A stretch of 23,377 bases of DNA from an uncultured Oscillospiraceae bacterium (lineage in GTDB: Bacteria > Bacillota > Clostridia > Oscillospirales > Oscillospiraceae): contig CANRBW010000006.1 of the NCBI GenBank assembly GCA_947628975.1, positions 1 through 23,377 of the forward strand. Reading direction: 5' to 3'. The notes beneath the pieces were generated by a model. That model worked only from the letters and a program-made list of their open reading frames with translations, was not told the DNA's origin and ran no database searches. Positions 14,679 through 21,598 of this stretch are shown here, one piece after another. The first letter of the stretch is position 1. The number at the start of each line of letters is the position of its first letter. The position numbers and the translations under genes were made by a program.

Positions 14679-15677
14679 TTGAAATTTGGAGGGACAAGAC
14701 ATAAGGCACGGACTGAAGCTGATCTCCATGGGGGCATCCAGGCGGAGGAGGTCCGCTGGCTGTGGTATCCCTACCTCCCCCGGGGAAAGATCACCATGGT
14801 CCAGGGGGACCCCGGCGAGGGCAAGACCACCTTCGCCCTGGCGGTGGTCGCCCTGCTCACCACGGGGCGGCCCATGCCGGGCGGCGCTCCCCTGCCGCCC
14901 GGGAACGTCATCTACCAGACGGCGGAGGACGGGCTGGCCGACACCATCAAGCCCCGGCTCGCCGCGCTCGGCGTCGACTGCGGCAGGGTGCTGGTCATCG
15001 ACGAGAGCGAGAAGGAGCTGACCATGGGCGACCAGCGGCTGGAGCGGGCCATCCGCGAAACAGGCGCCGGCCTCGTCGTCCTGGACCCGCTCCAGGCGTA
15101 CCTGGGCGACGGGGTGGATATGCACCGGGCCAACGAGGTGCGGCCCATCTTCAAGCGGCTGGGACAGATGGCGGAGGCCACCGGCTGCGCCGTCGTCCTC
15201 ATCGGGCACATGAACAAAATGCAGGGAGCCAAGTCCGCGTACCGTGGGCTTAGCTCCATCGACTTCCGGGCGGCGGCCCGGAGCGTTTTGCTGGTGGGAC
15301 GCTCCAGGGACGACCCGGAGCGGTGCGTGGTCGTTCACGACAAGAGCAGTCTCGCCCCGGAGGGCCCCTCCATCCTGTTCCGTCTCACTCCCGACCACGG
15401 CTTCGCCTGGGACGGCTTCTGCGATACCAGCGCGGATGAGTTGCTGTCCGGCAGGGACGGCGGCGTCTCCAAAACAAGGCAGGCGGAGATACTGCTGCGG
15501 GACGCGCTGGAGGGCGGGCCGCTCTCCTCCGAGGAGTTGCTGTCCCGCTCCTCCGCCCTGGGCGTCTCGGAGCGGACGCTGAAACTCGCCAAGCAGAACC
15601 TTGGCGTGACGGCCTTTCGCCAGGGCGATCGCTGGTACGCGCGGCTGCCGCAAGAGGGTAAGGGGGTAATGTCTTAA
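14679..15677 (+). CDS. RepA-like AAA ATPase (RecA-fold), N-terminus probably frameshifted
   Basis: This hexameric-helicase-type ATPase belongs to the RepA/RecA-like group common on plasmids and integrative elements. Clear parts are VRWLWYPYLPRGK, Walker A QGDPGEGKTT, Walker B GLVVLDPLQAYLG, GHMNKMQGAKSAYRGLSSID, and a C-terminal winged-helix-like part (SEELLSRSSALGVSERTLKLA). As deposited it starts at TTG 14679 and gives 332 residues. The family usually reads KLISM...IQAEEVRWLWYPY; here GLKLISMG lies in the neighbouring frame (14710-14733), so one base seems to be missing in the ATGGGGGC stretch at 14728-14735. In that frame the best ribosome site (GGAGGG 14688-14693) points to ATA 14701, possibly a mutated ATG. 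The ATPase core itself is intact. Confidence 0.8.
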   Translation: MKFGGTRHKARTEADLHGGIQAEEVRWLWYPYLPRGKITMVQGDPGEGKTTFALAVVALLTTGRPMPGGAPLPPGNVIYQTAEDGLADTIKPRLAALGVDCGRVLVIDESEKELTMGDQRLERAIRETGAGLVVLDPLQAYLGDGVDMHRANEVRPIFKRLGQMAEATGCAVVLIGHMNKMQGAKSAYRGLSSIDFRAAARSVLLVGRSRDDPERCVVVHDKSSLAPEGPSILFRLTPDHGFAWDGFCDTSADELLSGRDGGVSKTRQAEILLRDALEGGPLSSEELLSRSSALGVSERTLKLAKQNLGVTAFRQGDRWYARLPQEGKGVMS

Positions 15678-15719
15678 AGGCCTTGCCCGGTTGCCCTCTT
15701 TAGAACGCTCCAACGGGGC

Positions 15720-15897
15720 CCCCGCAAAGCCGTGAGGCTTTGTGGGGAGAGGAAGAAGGAACTCGCGGATATGGAGTTTTCGCCGCAAGGCGGAAACGGA
15801 ATGGAGCGGGTTTCTTCTGACGAGGGCAAGCATAGCCTCCGGCTATACGCCGGACGCGTTTCGGGGCGCCGCCCCGTGCCCCAGCCCCTGCGGGGGG
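15720..15897 (+). other. Hairpin-rich region upstream of the mobilisation genes, possible oriT
   Basis: The 243 bases between the RepA-like gene and the small MobC-like ORF hold no gene. They contain several stems: ccccgcaaagcc/ggctttgtgggg (15720-15731 with 15736-15747, GTGA loop), atagcc/ggctat (15832-15837 with 15841-15846), and G/C-rich hairpins ggggc-gcc-gcccc and cccc-tgc-gggg further on. Structured DNA just before relaxase genes is where an origin of transfer is expected. I cannot identify a nic site. Confidence 0.4.
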
Positions 15898-15920
15898 AAA
15901 ACAGAACAGGAGGAAGAAAT

Positions 15921-16001
15921 ATGCCAAGAGCGAAGATCAAGACCGCTATCGTCACCCTGCGGATGCCGCCCCGCACCAAAGAGACGCCCCGGAATGAATG
16001 A
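15921..16001 (+). CDS. Short MobC/ribbon-helix-helix-like N-terminus (26 aa), probably a remnant
   Basis: ATG 15921 follows AGGAGGAAGAA, an excellent ribosome site, and reads MPRAKIKTAIVTLRMPPRTK before stopping at TGA 15999. A basic start followed by a short strand with alternating hydrophobic residues and MPP is what a ribbon-helix-helix relaxosome protein begins with. Such proteins are normally 100 residues or more, so this one has lost its helices. It lies 52 bases before the relaxase gene, the usual place of mobC. No frameshifted continuation was found downstream. Confidence 0.4.
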   Translation: MPRAKIKTAIVTLRMPPRTKETPRNE

Positions 16002-16053
16002 GCTTTCAGCCGATTAGGCCGGAAGCGAATGATATGGAGGGGGTGTCGACGAG

Positions 16054-17367
16054 ATGGCGACCTTCACTACGATCAAGAACGCCACCCAGTCCGGCGGCGC
16101 CATGTGCGGTGCCCTGCGCTACGTCCAGCGGCGGGACAAGACCCTGTGGGAGGGGCGCCAACTGGTCACCGGCTGGAACTGCGTGGCCCAGTCTGCCTAT
16201 GACGAGATGATAACCACCAAGCGGCGGCACAGCAAAACCGACGGTCGGATGTTCTACCAGTTTGTCCAGTCCTTCCATCCGGAGGAGAACGTGACCCCAG
16301 CGGAAGTTCACGCCATCGGGCTGGAACTGGCCCGGCGGTTGTTCCCCGACTTCGAGGTGGTGGTCGCCACTCATGTGGACGCCGACCACCTCCACAGCCA
16401 CCTTGTCGTCAACAGTGTGAGCCTGACGACCGGGCGCAAGCTCCACCAGAACGCCGCAGACCTCCAGCGGCAACGGCAAATCAGCGATGAGATCTGCGCC
16501 GCCCATGGGCTGACGGTGCTGGAGCCGCCCAAGGAGTACGCTCAGGAAAAGAAGATGCGGCCCGGCGAGTACCGCGCCGCGGCCCGTGGCGAGAGTTGGA
16601 AGTTCCGGCTCATCAACGCCATTGATCTGTGTATGAGGAGGGCTAAAACAAGGGCCGAATTCCTCTGGGAGATGGAGCGGCGGGGCTACCAGGTACGGTG
16701 GGAAGACGCGCGGAAGTACATCACCTACACCACGCCCAAGGGAAAAAAGTGCCGGGACGACCGACTGCATGAGGACAAATACCGAAAGGAGGTCATGGAA
16801 CGTGAGTTCCGGATCCGAGAACAAATTATCCAACGAGGAGTTGAAGCGGAGGAACTTGCCCACAGAACCGCCGCCCCTGGCGGCCTGTCCCACGCCGGAA
16901 CAGTGGACGGAGCTGGTGGGTATTCTGGCCGACCTGTACCAGGTCATAGCCCGGCAGCACAACCTCATACTGGAACAGAGCAAGACACTGGAAAATATGT
17001 CCTCGACTCTGTATGCCCTGGCGAAGCAGTTGAAGAAACCGATACAAGACCTATCCACGATTCGCTGGGAGGTGGAACAGGCTGGGAGGAAGAAAGAGCG
17101 GCGGCGTTTGCGTCTGCCCAGGATACACTTGCCGGAGTTACCCACAGTCACACTCAAGGGAGCAGCCCTCACGCTGATGGTCTTGGCGGTGTCGGGGATC
17201 CTCTTATACGCCTTGGTTACTCTCTGGAACGTGGTCAGGCCCCTATTCCAACCGCTCCCGTGACCAGCCACAGTGACCGCAAAACCCTCGCCAAAGAACG
17301 GGCCAAGAAGATCGCCCAAGGCCACAAGCCGGATGACCGCAAGGGGCAGAGTATTGATTTGAACTGA
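16054..17367 (+). CDS. MOBP-type relaxase (MobA/VirD2 family)
   Basis: The relaxase nicks oriT and stays bound to the transferred strand. The 437-residue protein has the N-terminal relaxase domain (residues 1 to about 160). A conserved Tyr lies in GALRYVQRRDKT, followed by FYQFVQSFHPEE, and the metal-binding triad is in HVDADHLHSHLVVNSVS (H-x-D-x-D-H-L-H-x-H). A linker follows (LEPPKEYAQEKKM, WKFRLINAIDLCM) with a Relaxase-C-like YQVRWEDARKYITYTTPKGKK. The last 180 residues are Gly/Ser/Thr-rich and poorly ordered in look, ending AKERAKKIAQGHKPDDRKGQ. That low-complexity part is co-encoded with the nested gene. ATG 16054 has GGAGGGGG about nine bases upstream. Confidence 0.92.
   Translation: MATFTTIKNATQSGGAMCGALRYVQRRDKTLWEGRQLVTGWNCVAQSAYDEMITTKRRHSKTDGRMFYQFVQSFHPEENVTPAEVHAIGLELARRLFPDFEVVVATHVDADHLHSHLVVNSVSLTTGRKLHQNAADLQRQRQISDEICAAHGLTVLEPPKEYAQEKKMRPGEYRAAARGESWKFRLINAIDLCMRRAKTRAEFLWEMERRGYQVRWEDARKYITYTTPKGKKCRDDRLHEDKYRKEVMEREFRIREQIIQRGVEAEELAHRTAAPGGLSHAGTVDGAGGYSGRPVPGHSPAAQPHTGTEQDTGKYVLDSVCPGEAVEETDTRPIHDSLGGGTGWEEERAAAFASAQDTLAGVTHSHTQGSSPHADGLGGVGDPLIRLGYSLERGQAPIPTAPVTSHSDRKTLAKERAKKIAQGHKPDDRKGQSIDLN
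16802..17263 (+). CDS. Small membrane protein nested in the relaxase gene, MobB-like by position
   Basis: In the +1 frame relative to the relaxase, a 153-residue frame starts at GTG 16802, nine bases after a consensus AAAGGAGG; ATG 16769 upstream in the same frame lacks such a site. The product looks like a real protein. A Pro-rich start (NLPTEPPPLAACPTP) leads to a long amphipathic/coiled-coil stretch (ELVGILADLYQVIARQHNLI, then LENMSSTLYALAKQLKK). A basic patch (GRKKERRRLRLP) and one strong transmembrane helix (GAALTLMVLAVSGILLYALV) follow. A membrane protein wholly inside a relaxase gene in another frame is known from mobA/mobB of RSF1010. There MobB stabilises the relaxosome and tethers it to the membrane. 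Similar function here is inferred from layout only. Confidence 0.7.
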   Translation: MSSGSENKLSNEELKRRNLPTEPPPLAACPTPEQWTELVGILADLYQVIARQHNLILEQSKTLENMSSTLYALAKQLKKPIQDLSTIRWEVEQAGRKKERRRLRLPRIHLPELPTVTLKGAALTLMVLAVSGILLYALVTLWNVVRPLFQPLP

Positions 17368-17373
17368 CAATGG

Positions 17374-17400
17374 GGAGAGGGCGGCTTGTCCGTCCTCTCC
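17374..17400 (+). terminator. Hairpin after the relaxase gene
   Basis: ggagagggcgg (17374-17384) pairs with ccgtcctctcc (17390-17400), with one G-T pair, around a five-base loop. The tail is tctgtcat, only weakly T-rich. A second shorter stem (gccgg/ccggc, about 17420-17440) follows before the next gene. Confidence 0.5.
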
Positions 17401-17454
17401 TCTGTCATAGGTCGCCCCGCGCCGGGCATATACTCCGGCGGGGGCTGAAATGAG

Positions 17455-17658
17455 GTGAGAACGATTTTATCAAGCGCAAGAAACTACGTCGCCGAGACGC
17501 ATACCGTCTCACGCCGCGGCGTCACCATCACCGTGGAGAACAGGAGGCCTGACTTGACCGGCCGGGAACGGGCCGAACAGTCCCGCCAGATCCAGTCGGG
17601 CCTCTATGATGTTTTTGTCAAGTATGAGGATAGCTTTTCCAGAGCCGCTGGGGTATGA
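17455..17658 (+). CDS. Small protein (67 aa) upstream of the serine recombinase, unknown
   Basis: The frame starts at GTG 17455 and reads SRRGVTITVENRRPDLTGRE followed by a helical, charged part and LYDVFVKYEDS. A beta-strand pair with VTITVE and a C-terminal helix are the only visible structure. I recall similar short reading frames in front of serine recombinases on Clostridia elements, but no function is known to me. A small basic protein next to a large serine recombinase could be its recombination directionality factor, needed for excision; this is a guess from position. The ribosome site is poor (GGGGG about ten bases upstream). Confidence 0.55.
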   Translation: MRTILSSARNYVAETHTVSRRGVTITVENRRPDLTGRERAEQSRQIQSGLYDVFVKYEDSFSRAAGV

Positions 17659-17709
17659 TGTACCTGTCAGCAGCTCTTTTTCTATCCAGAAGAAAGAGAG
17701 TTGAATACC

Positions 17710-19203
17710 ATGTACGCGATTTACGCACGGCAATCGGTGGACCGGGCTGACAGCATCTCCATCGAGAGCCAGATCCAATTCTGCGAGTACGAGACGAGGG
17801 GGGAAGCCTACAAGACCTACATCGACCGGGGATACAGCGGCAAGAACACCGACCGCCCCGCCTTCCAGGAAATGATGGAGGATATGCGGGCGGGAAAGCT
17901 CAGCAAGATCATCGTCTACAAGCTGGACCGCATCAGCCGCTCCATCCTGGACTTCTCCAGCATGATGGAGACTTTGGGCAAGTACCGGGTGGAGTTCGTC
18001 TCCGCCACGGAGAAGTTCGACACTTCCTCCCCCATGGGCCGGGCCATGCTCAACATCTGCATCGTCTTCGCCCAGTTGGAGCGGGAGACCATCCAAAAGC
18101 GGGTGGCCGACGCCTACTTCGCCAGGAGCCAGAAGAGCTTTTACATGGGCGGGCGGGTGCCCTATGGCTACCGGCTGGTCCCCACCGTCATCGGCAGCGT
18201 CAAGACCGCCATGTACCAGGTCGTCCCGGAGGAGGCGGAGGTGGTGCGGCTCATGTACGAGCTCTACGCCCAGCCGGAGTGCTCCTACGGCGACATTGTC
18301 CGATACTTTCAGGAACACGGCATCACGAAAAGGGGCAGGCCCTGGGAGCGCGCCCGGCTGGCGGACGTGCTCCGCAATCCCATCTACGTCCGGGCGGATC
18401 TGGCGGTCTACGAATTCTACCAGTCCCAGGGGGCTATCATCGCCAACGACTCCTCCGACTTTATCGGCGTCAACGGCTGCTACTACTACAAGGGCAAGGA
18501 CAGCGTGGGCCGCAAGCAGATGAATTTGGAAGGCAACCACCTGGTCCTGGCCCCCCACGAGGGCATCGTCCCGGCGGAGGTGTGGCTCCAGTGCCGCCGC
18601 AAGTGCCTGCGGGCCCGGCAGGTGCGGCCATATCACAAGGCCAAGAACACCTGGCTGGCGGGAAAGGTCAAGTGCGGCGTGTGCGGCTACGCCCTGGTGG
18701 ACAAACGCTACACCGCCTCCAAGGCCCGATACCTCCTCTGCTCCCACCGCATGGACACGAAAGCCTGTCCGGGCCCCGGCACCATCTACACCGACGACAT
18801 GGAGGAGATCGTCTACCAGGAGATGCGGAAAAAGATGGCCCAGTGGGCCACCCTCCGCCGCCAGCAGGGGCCGGCGGCAGACCCGGAGTTGACCACCCTG
18901 AGGGTGCGGCTCACCCAGGTGGAGGCCGAGATCGCCGCCCTGATGGACCGGCTGACCGCCGCCGACAACGTGATGTACCGCTACATCAGCGGCCGCGTCA
19001 GCCAGCTGGACGCCCAAAAACAGGAGCTCCAGCGGCAGATCGAGGAGCGGGGCCGCCACAGGGAACTCGACTTCCACGAGATCTCCAACCACCTGGACAC
19101 CTGGGAGGCGCTGACCTTCCAGGACAAGCGGCGGGTGGTGGACCAGCTCATCCAGGTCATCCACGCCACCCACGACGCCATCCAGATCCAGTGGCGCATC
19201 TAA
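17710..19203 (+). CDS. Large serine recombinase (site-specific integrase/excisionase)
   Basis: The 497-residue enzyme cuts and rejoins att sites through a serine. The N-terminal resolvase domain has the catalytic Ser9 in YAIYARQSVDR, then IVYKLDRISRSILDF and FAQLERETIQKRV. The Recombinase domain follows (PYGYRLVP, YGDIVRYFQEHGI, LADVLRNPIYV). The zinc ribbon is KCGVCGYALVDKR...LLCSHRMDTKAC. The C-terminal part is a coiled coil (about residues 395-470, LTQVEAEIAALMDRL) of the kind that controls integration versus excision. Start ATG 17710 has AAAGAGAG about nine bases upstream; TTG 17701 in the same frame would sit on that site. The gene is full length and ends 16 bases from the right att core, so it is the likely integrase of this element. 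Confidence 0.95.
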   Translation: MYAIYARQSVDRADSISIESQIQFCEYETRGEAYKTYIDRGYSGKNTDRPAFQEMMEDMRAGKLSKIIVYKLDRISRSILDFSSMMETLGKYRVEFVSATEKFDTSSPMGRAMLNICIVFAQLERETIQKRVADAYFARSQKSFYMGGRVPYGYRLVPTVIGSVKTAMYQVVPEEAEVVRLMYELYAQPECSYGDIVRYFQEHGITKRGRPWERARLADVLRNPIYVRADLAVYEFYQSQGAIIANDSSDFIGVNGCYYYKGKDSVGRKQMNLEGNHLVLAPHEGIVPAEVWLQCRRKCLRARQVRPYHKAKNTWLAGKVKCGVCGYALVDKRYTASKARYLLCSHRMDTKACPGPGTIYTDDMEEIVYQEMRKKMAQWATLRRQQGPAADPELTTLRVRLTQVEAEIAALMDRLTAADNVMYRYISGRVSQLDAQKQELQRQIEERGRHRELDFHEISNHLDTWEALTFQDKRRVVDQLIQVIHATHDAIQIQWRI

Positions 19204-19214
19204 CCCAGTTCCAC

Positions 19215-19231
19215 CTTGTGCGCTTCGGCGA
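19215..19231 (+). mobile_element. attR-type junction: element right end meets the cotJC tail
   Basis: The core gcgcttcggcga (19220-19231) repeats 8041-8052 exactly. Upstream is element DNA, with the arm cttgtgcgcttc at 19215-19226. From 19232 on the sequence is cotJC coding (gcg atc gct after GA-g), in the frame that continues 8052. Confidence 0.85.
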
Positions 19232-19304
19232 GGCGATCGCTTTGGCCAAGGAGAAGATGGATCAGAAGAACGTGTATTATGTAAACCCGGTTTTCGACCG
19301 GTAA
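19232..19304 (+). pseudogene. cotJC: cotJC 3' end (last 24 codons), separated from the rest by the element
   Basis: In the frame that completes the codon started at GA 8051-8052, the sequence encodes EAIALAKEKMDQKNVYYVNP and then VFDR followed by TAA. This is the usual end of CotJC proteins (FGEAL...K..LDSKNFY..NP.FD). It has no start codon or ribosome site of its own. A hairpin follows 12 bases later, fitting the natural end of a cotJ operon. It becomes part of an intact 198-residue CotJC only if 8053-19231 is removed. Confidence 0.92.
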
Positions 19305-19315
19305 AATGTCCCACA

Positions 19316-19357
19316 GACGGTCCGGGGCGGCGGGAGGTCCCGTCGGCCCGGGCCGTC
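19316..19357 (+). terminator. Hairpin ending the cotJ operon
   Basis: gacggtccggg (19316-19326) pairs with cccgggccgtc (19347-19357), and an inner cggcggga/tcccgtcg stem extends it, each with one G-T pair. The tail gcccttcgttg has few T, so termination strength is uncertain. Confidence 0.5.
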
Positions 19358-19747
19358 GCCCTTCGTTGAGGAATGGAACTTGAGCCGGGAAATTTATCTC
19401 AAAGAATTCTCCGGTGTCACGATGGAAGAAGGCTCCAAAAACTGGACGCCATGAAGGATCATCCCCATATCGATACCCTGCGGGTCATATTTTGCGATGA
19501 GCTGGCTGCCCTATTTTCAGACGGCCTTGTCAAGTATGACGATAAGGCGCTGTCCGTCCGTGAAGAGCCTGCGCTCAAACTCCTTTACAAAAACATCGAA
19601 AAACTCCCGGAAGATCATACTTTTTCTGGGCGTTCTACTATTTTGTGGCGGGGGCCCGCGCCCCGAAAAAGCCCGGCCGGCGGGGGCGGCTGGGGCGGGA
19701 TGGACCCCCTCGGCGGAGAGAGGGGAAAATTTCCACCCCTTTCGGCA
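19358..19747 (+). other. Long gap without a recognised gene
   Basis: One plus frame is open from 19373 into the GGDEF gene. Its part 19440-19630 encodes DHPHIDTLRVIFCDELAALF and further charged, protein-like residues, and is less GC-rich than its surroundings. I do not recognise it. There is no good ribosome site, and GC-rich repeats (ggcgggggcccgcgcccc near 19648) follow. It may be the remnant of a lost gene. The promoter of the GGDEF gene lies just downstream, so the open frame is probably not the N-terminus of that protein. Confidence 0.35.
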
Positions 19748-19776
19748 TGGACATTTTTCCCAGACTGTGCTACAAT
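19748..19776 (+). promoter_or_regulatory. Sigma-A type promoter of the GGDEF gene
   Basis: TGGACA (19748-19753) and TACAAT (19771-19776) are separated by exactly 17 bases, each five of six with the consensus. They lie about 75 bases before the ATG at 19853. Confidence 0.75.
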
Positions 19777-19852
19777 AGCCTTTGGACTTGTTGAAAAGCC
19801 TAGAACAGCGTTCGCTTTCCGAAGGGAGAAAGCGGGAGGAGGGTCCCGTTCC

Positions 19853-21598
19853 ATGAACGAACTTGCGGCGCCGGACAGCGAGCTGTCCGGCTTTGTCACG
19901 GGCACGATGCTGGACAGCTTTTTGAAGATCGCCAGGGTGAACCTGCTCACCGGGGAGTACCAGTTCCTGAAGATGGAGAAGGGCCTTCAGGACGTGGACA
20001 TCACCCACATCTCCAGCATCTACGCCTACATCAAAAAGCAGGTGGACGACCACATGATCCAGACCGGGTACGCCGAGGACTACCTGCGCTTTTCCGACCC
20101 GGAGTACGTCCAGAAGCGGGTCTTCTCCGGCGAACAGCGCATCGTCCAGAGCTACGCCCGGAAGACCGAGGGGGTCTACGTCTGGGTCACCTTCGGCATC
20201 GTCGCCCCGGCCAACTGCGGCCCCGACCACCCCTGGGCGGTGTTCACCTGGCGGCTGGCGGACACCGACACCACCACCATGGTGGACGCTCTGGCCACCC
20301 TGTCTGTCATCTACTACAAGATCCTGAAGGTCAACCTGACCCAGGACAGCTACGAGTGCGTGAAGGTCAACGAGTACGAGTTGAAGACCTTTGTGGAGAA
20401 GTTCTCCAGGATCTCCGACTGGTGGAGCGGCTTTGCCGAGCACGGGAACGTCTACCCCGAGGACGAGGAGGTCTACCGCCAGTTCACCGAGATGGAGTCC
20501 CTGCGGGCCCACTTCCGGGAGGACAGCGCCAAGCTCAGCTGCCGCTACCGCCGGAAGATCGGGGAGGAGTTCCGCTGGGTGCAGATGGACCTGGTGCCCA
20601 GCATCGAATACTCCGACCAGAACCAGGTGCTGATCCTCTACGTCAAGGACGTGCACGACGAGTACCTGCTGGAGCTCCAGACCAGGGAGGAACTGCTCAA
20701 CAGCTACTACCGGGACGCGCTGACCATGCTGCACAACCGGCAGAAGTACAACCTGGACCTGGAACAGCTGCAAAAGGGCGAGAGCCCCACCCTCACCTGC
20801 CTCTATGTGGACGTGAACGGCCTCCACGAGCTGAACAACCGCCTGGGCCACGAGAAGGGGGACAATATGCTCTGCGCCGTGGCGGACACCCTGCGCAAAT
20901 ACTTCCCCGAAGAGCGGATCTACCGCATCGGCGGGGACGAGTTCGTGATGCTGAGCACCCGGCTGTCCAAGCGCAGTGTGGAGCGGATCCTCACCGAGGT
21001 GCGCGGGGACCTGGCCCAGGACAACTACGAGATCTCCACCGGGGTGGAGAGCGGGGTCCGGGAGCTGCCGGTGTATAAGATCGTGGGCGCGGCGGAGCTG
21101 GCCATGCGCGCGGACAAGGAGCAATACTACAAGAAAAACGGCAGCCAGCGCCGGAACCGCGCCCTCAACCAGGAGCTGGAGCGGATGCTCACCCAGAAGC
21201 AGGACGCGGAGGCGTTTTTGAAGATCATCTCCACCAAATTCGCCGGGGTGTACTTCGTCAACACCAAGACCGACACCCTCCGCCACATCTACATCCCCGA
21301 CTACTTCCGCCAACTCCTGGAGCAGGTGGGCTACTCTTACAGCGCCGGCCTGCGGCTGTATGTGGACCGCTTCGTCAAGGGCGAGCACCAGCAGCGGTTC
21401 CTGGACGTGCTGGACTACGCCACCCTGGGCAGGCTCCTCAAGGAGAAGAAGGTGCTCCGGTTCTCCTATCAGAAGGTGGACGGCACCTGGATGGACCTGC
21501 GGATCCTGGGCACCGAGTCGCCGGAGAAGCAGGAGACCATCTGGATCTTCTCCGACCTCGACGGCAAGGAGGCCGCCCAGGCGGAGGAGGCGTCGTGA
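19853..21598 (+). CDS. GGDEF-domain protein, probable diguanylate cyclase with PAS-like domains
   Basis: The 581-residue protein would make cyclic-di-GMP from two GTP. The GGDEF core is intact (GGDEF at residues 360-364 in YRIGGDEFVML), and a metal-binding Asp and helix lie upstream (LYVDVNGLHELNNRLGHEKG). The RxxD inhibitory site usually found five residues before GGDEF is absent. The N-terminal 290 residues hold two similar PAS-like units. A third, with the same style (FAGVYFVNTKTDTLRHIYIP), follows the GGDEF domain at about 460-560. No membrane helix is seen, so it is a cytosolic sensor of unknown signal. ATG 19853 has GGAGGAGGG at good spacing and a sigma-A promoter upstream. The stop overlaps the next start (GTGA). 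Confidence 0.87.
   Translation: MNELAAPDSELSGFVTGTMLDSFLKIARVNLLTGEYQFLKMEKGLQDVDITHISSIYAYIKKQVDDHMIQTGYAEDYLRFSDPEYVQKRVFSGEQRIVQSYARKTEGVYVWVTFGIVAPANCGPDHPWAVFTWRLADTDTTTMVDALATLSVIYYKILKVNLTQDSYECVKVNEYELKTFVEKFSRISDWWSGFAEHGNVYPEDEEVYRQFTEMESLRAHFREDSAKLSCRYRRKIGEEFRWVQMDLVPSIEYSDQNQVLILYVKDVHDEYLLELQTREELLNSYYRDALTMLHNRQKYNLDLEQLQKGESPTLTCLYVDVNGLHELNNRLGHEKGDNMLCAVADTLRKYFPEERIYRIGGDEFVMLSTRLSKRSVERILTEVRGDLAQDNYEISTGVESGVRELPVYKIVGAAELAMRADKEQYYKKNGSQRRNRALNQELERMLTQKQDAEAFLKIISTKFAGVYFVNTKTDTLRHIYIPDYFRQLLEQVGYSYSAGLRLYVDRFVKGEHQQRFLDVLDYATLGRLLKEKKVLRFSYQKVDGTWMDLRILGTESPEKQETIWIFSDLDGKEAAQAEEAS

Larger units (their letters stand above)
8053..19231. mobile_element. Integrative mobilisable element inserted in cotJC (about 11.2 kb)
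   Basis: Both ends are defined by the split cotJC gene and the shared 12-base core. The large serine recombinase gene ends 16 bases before the right core, the usual place for an integrase. Contents from left to right are an AAA_14/DUF4143 ATPase, an interrupted specificity subunit, a Gabija-like chimera, a sigma-like pseudogene, a DUF6076 protein, a RepA-like ATPase, a small MobC-like remnant, a MOBP relaxase with a nested membrane protein gene, a 67-residue protein, and the recombinase. No conjugation machinery (VirB4, VirD4) is present, so transfer would need a helper. Several core genes look decayed while the recombinase is intact. That is the pattern expected of an element kept mainly for its own excision, but this purpose is inferred. 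Confidence 0.92.

Noticed and set aside
17710..19203. Insertion sequence or resolvase-type transposon.
   Set aside because: The recombinase has the long zinc-ribbon and coiled-coil part of large serine recombinases. The ends show a site-specific core, not terminal inverted repeats with a target duplication.
8053..19231. A self-transmissible conjugative element or a prophage.
   Set aside because: No VirB4/VirD4-like, capsid, tail or terminase genes are seen; only relaxase-type mobilisation genes are present.
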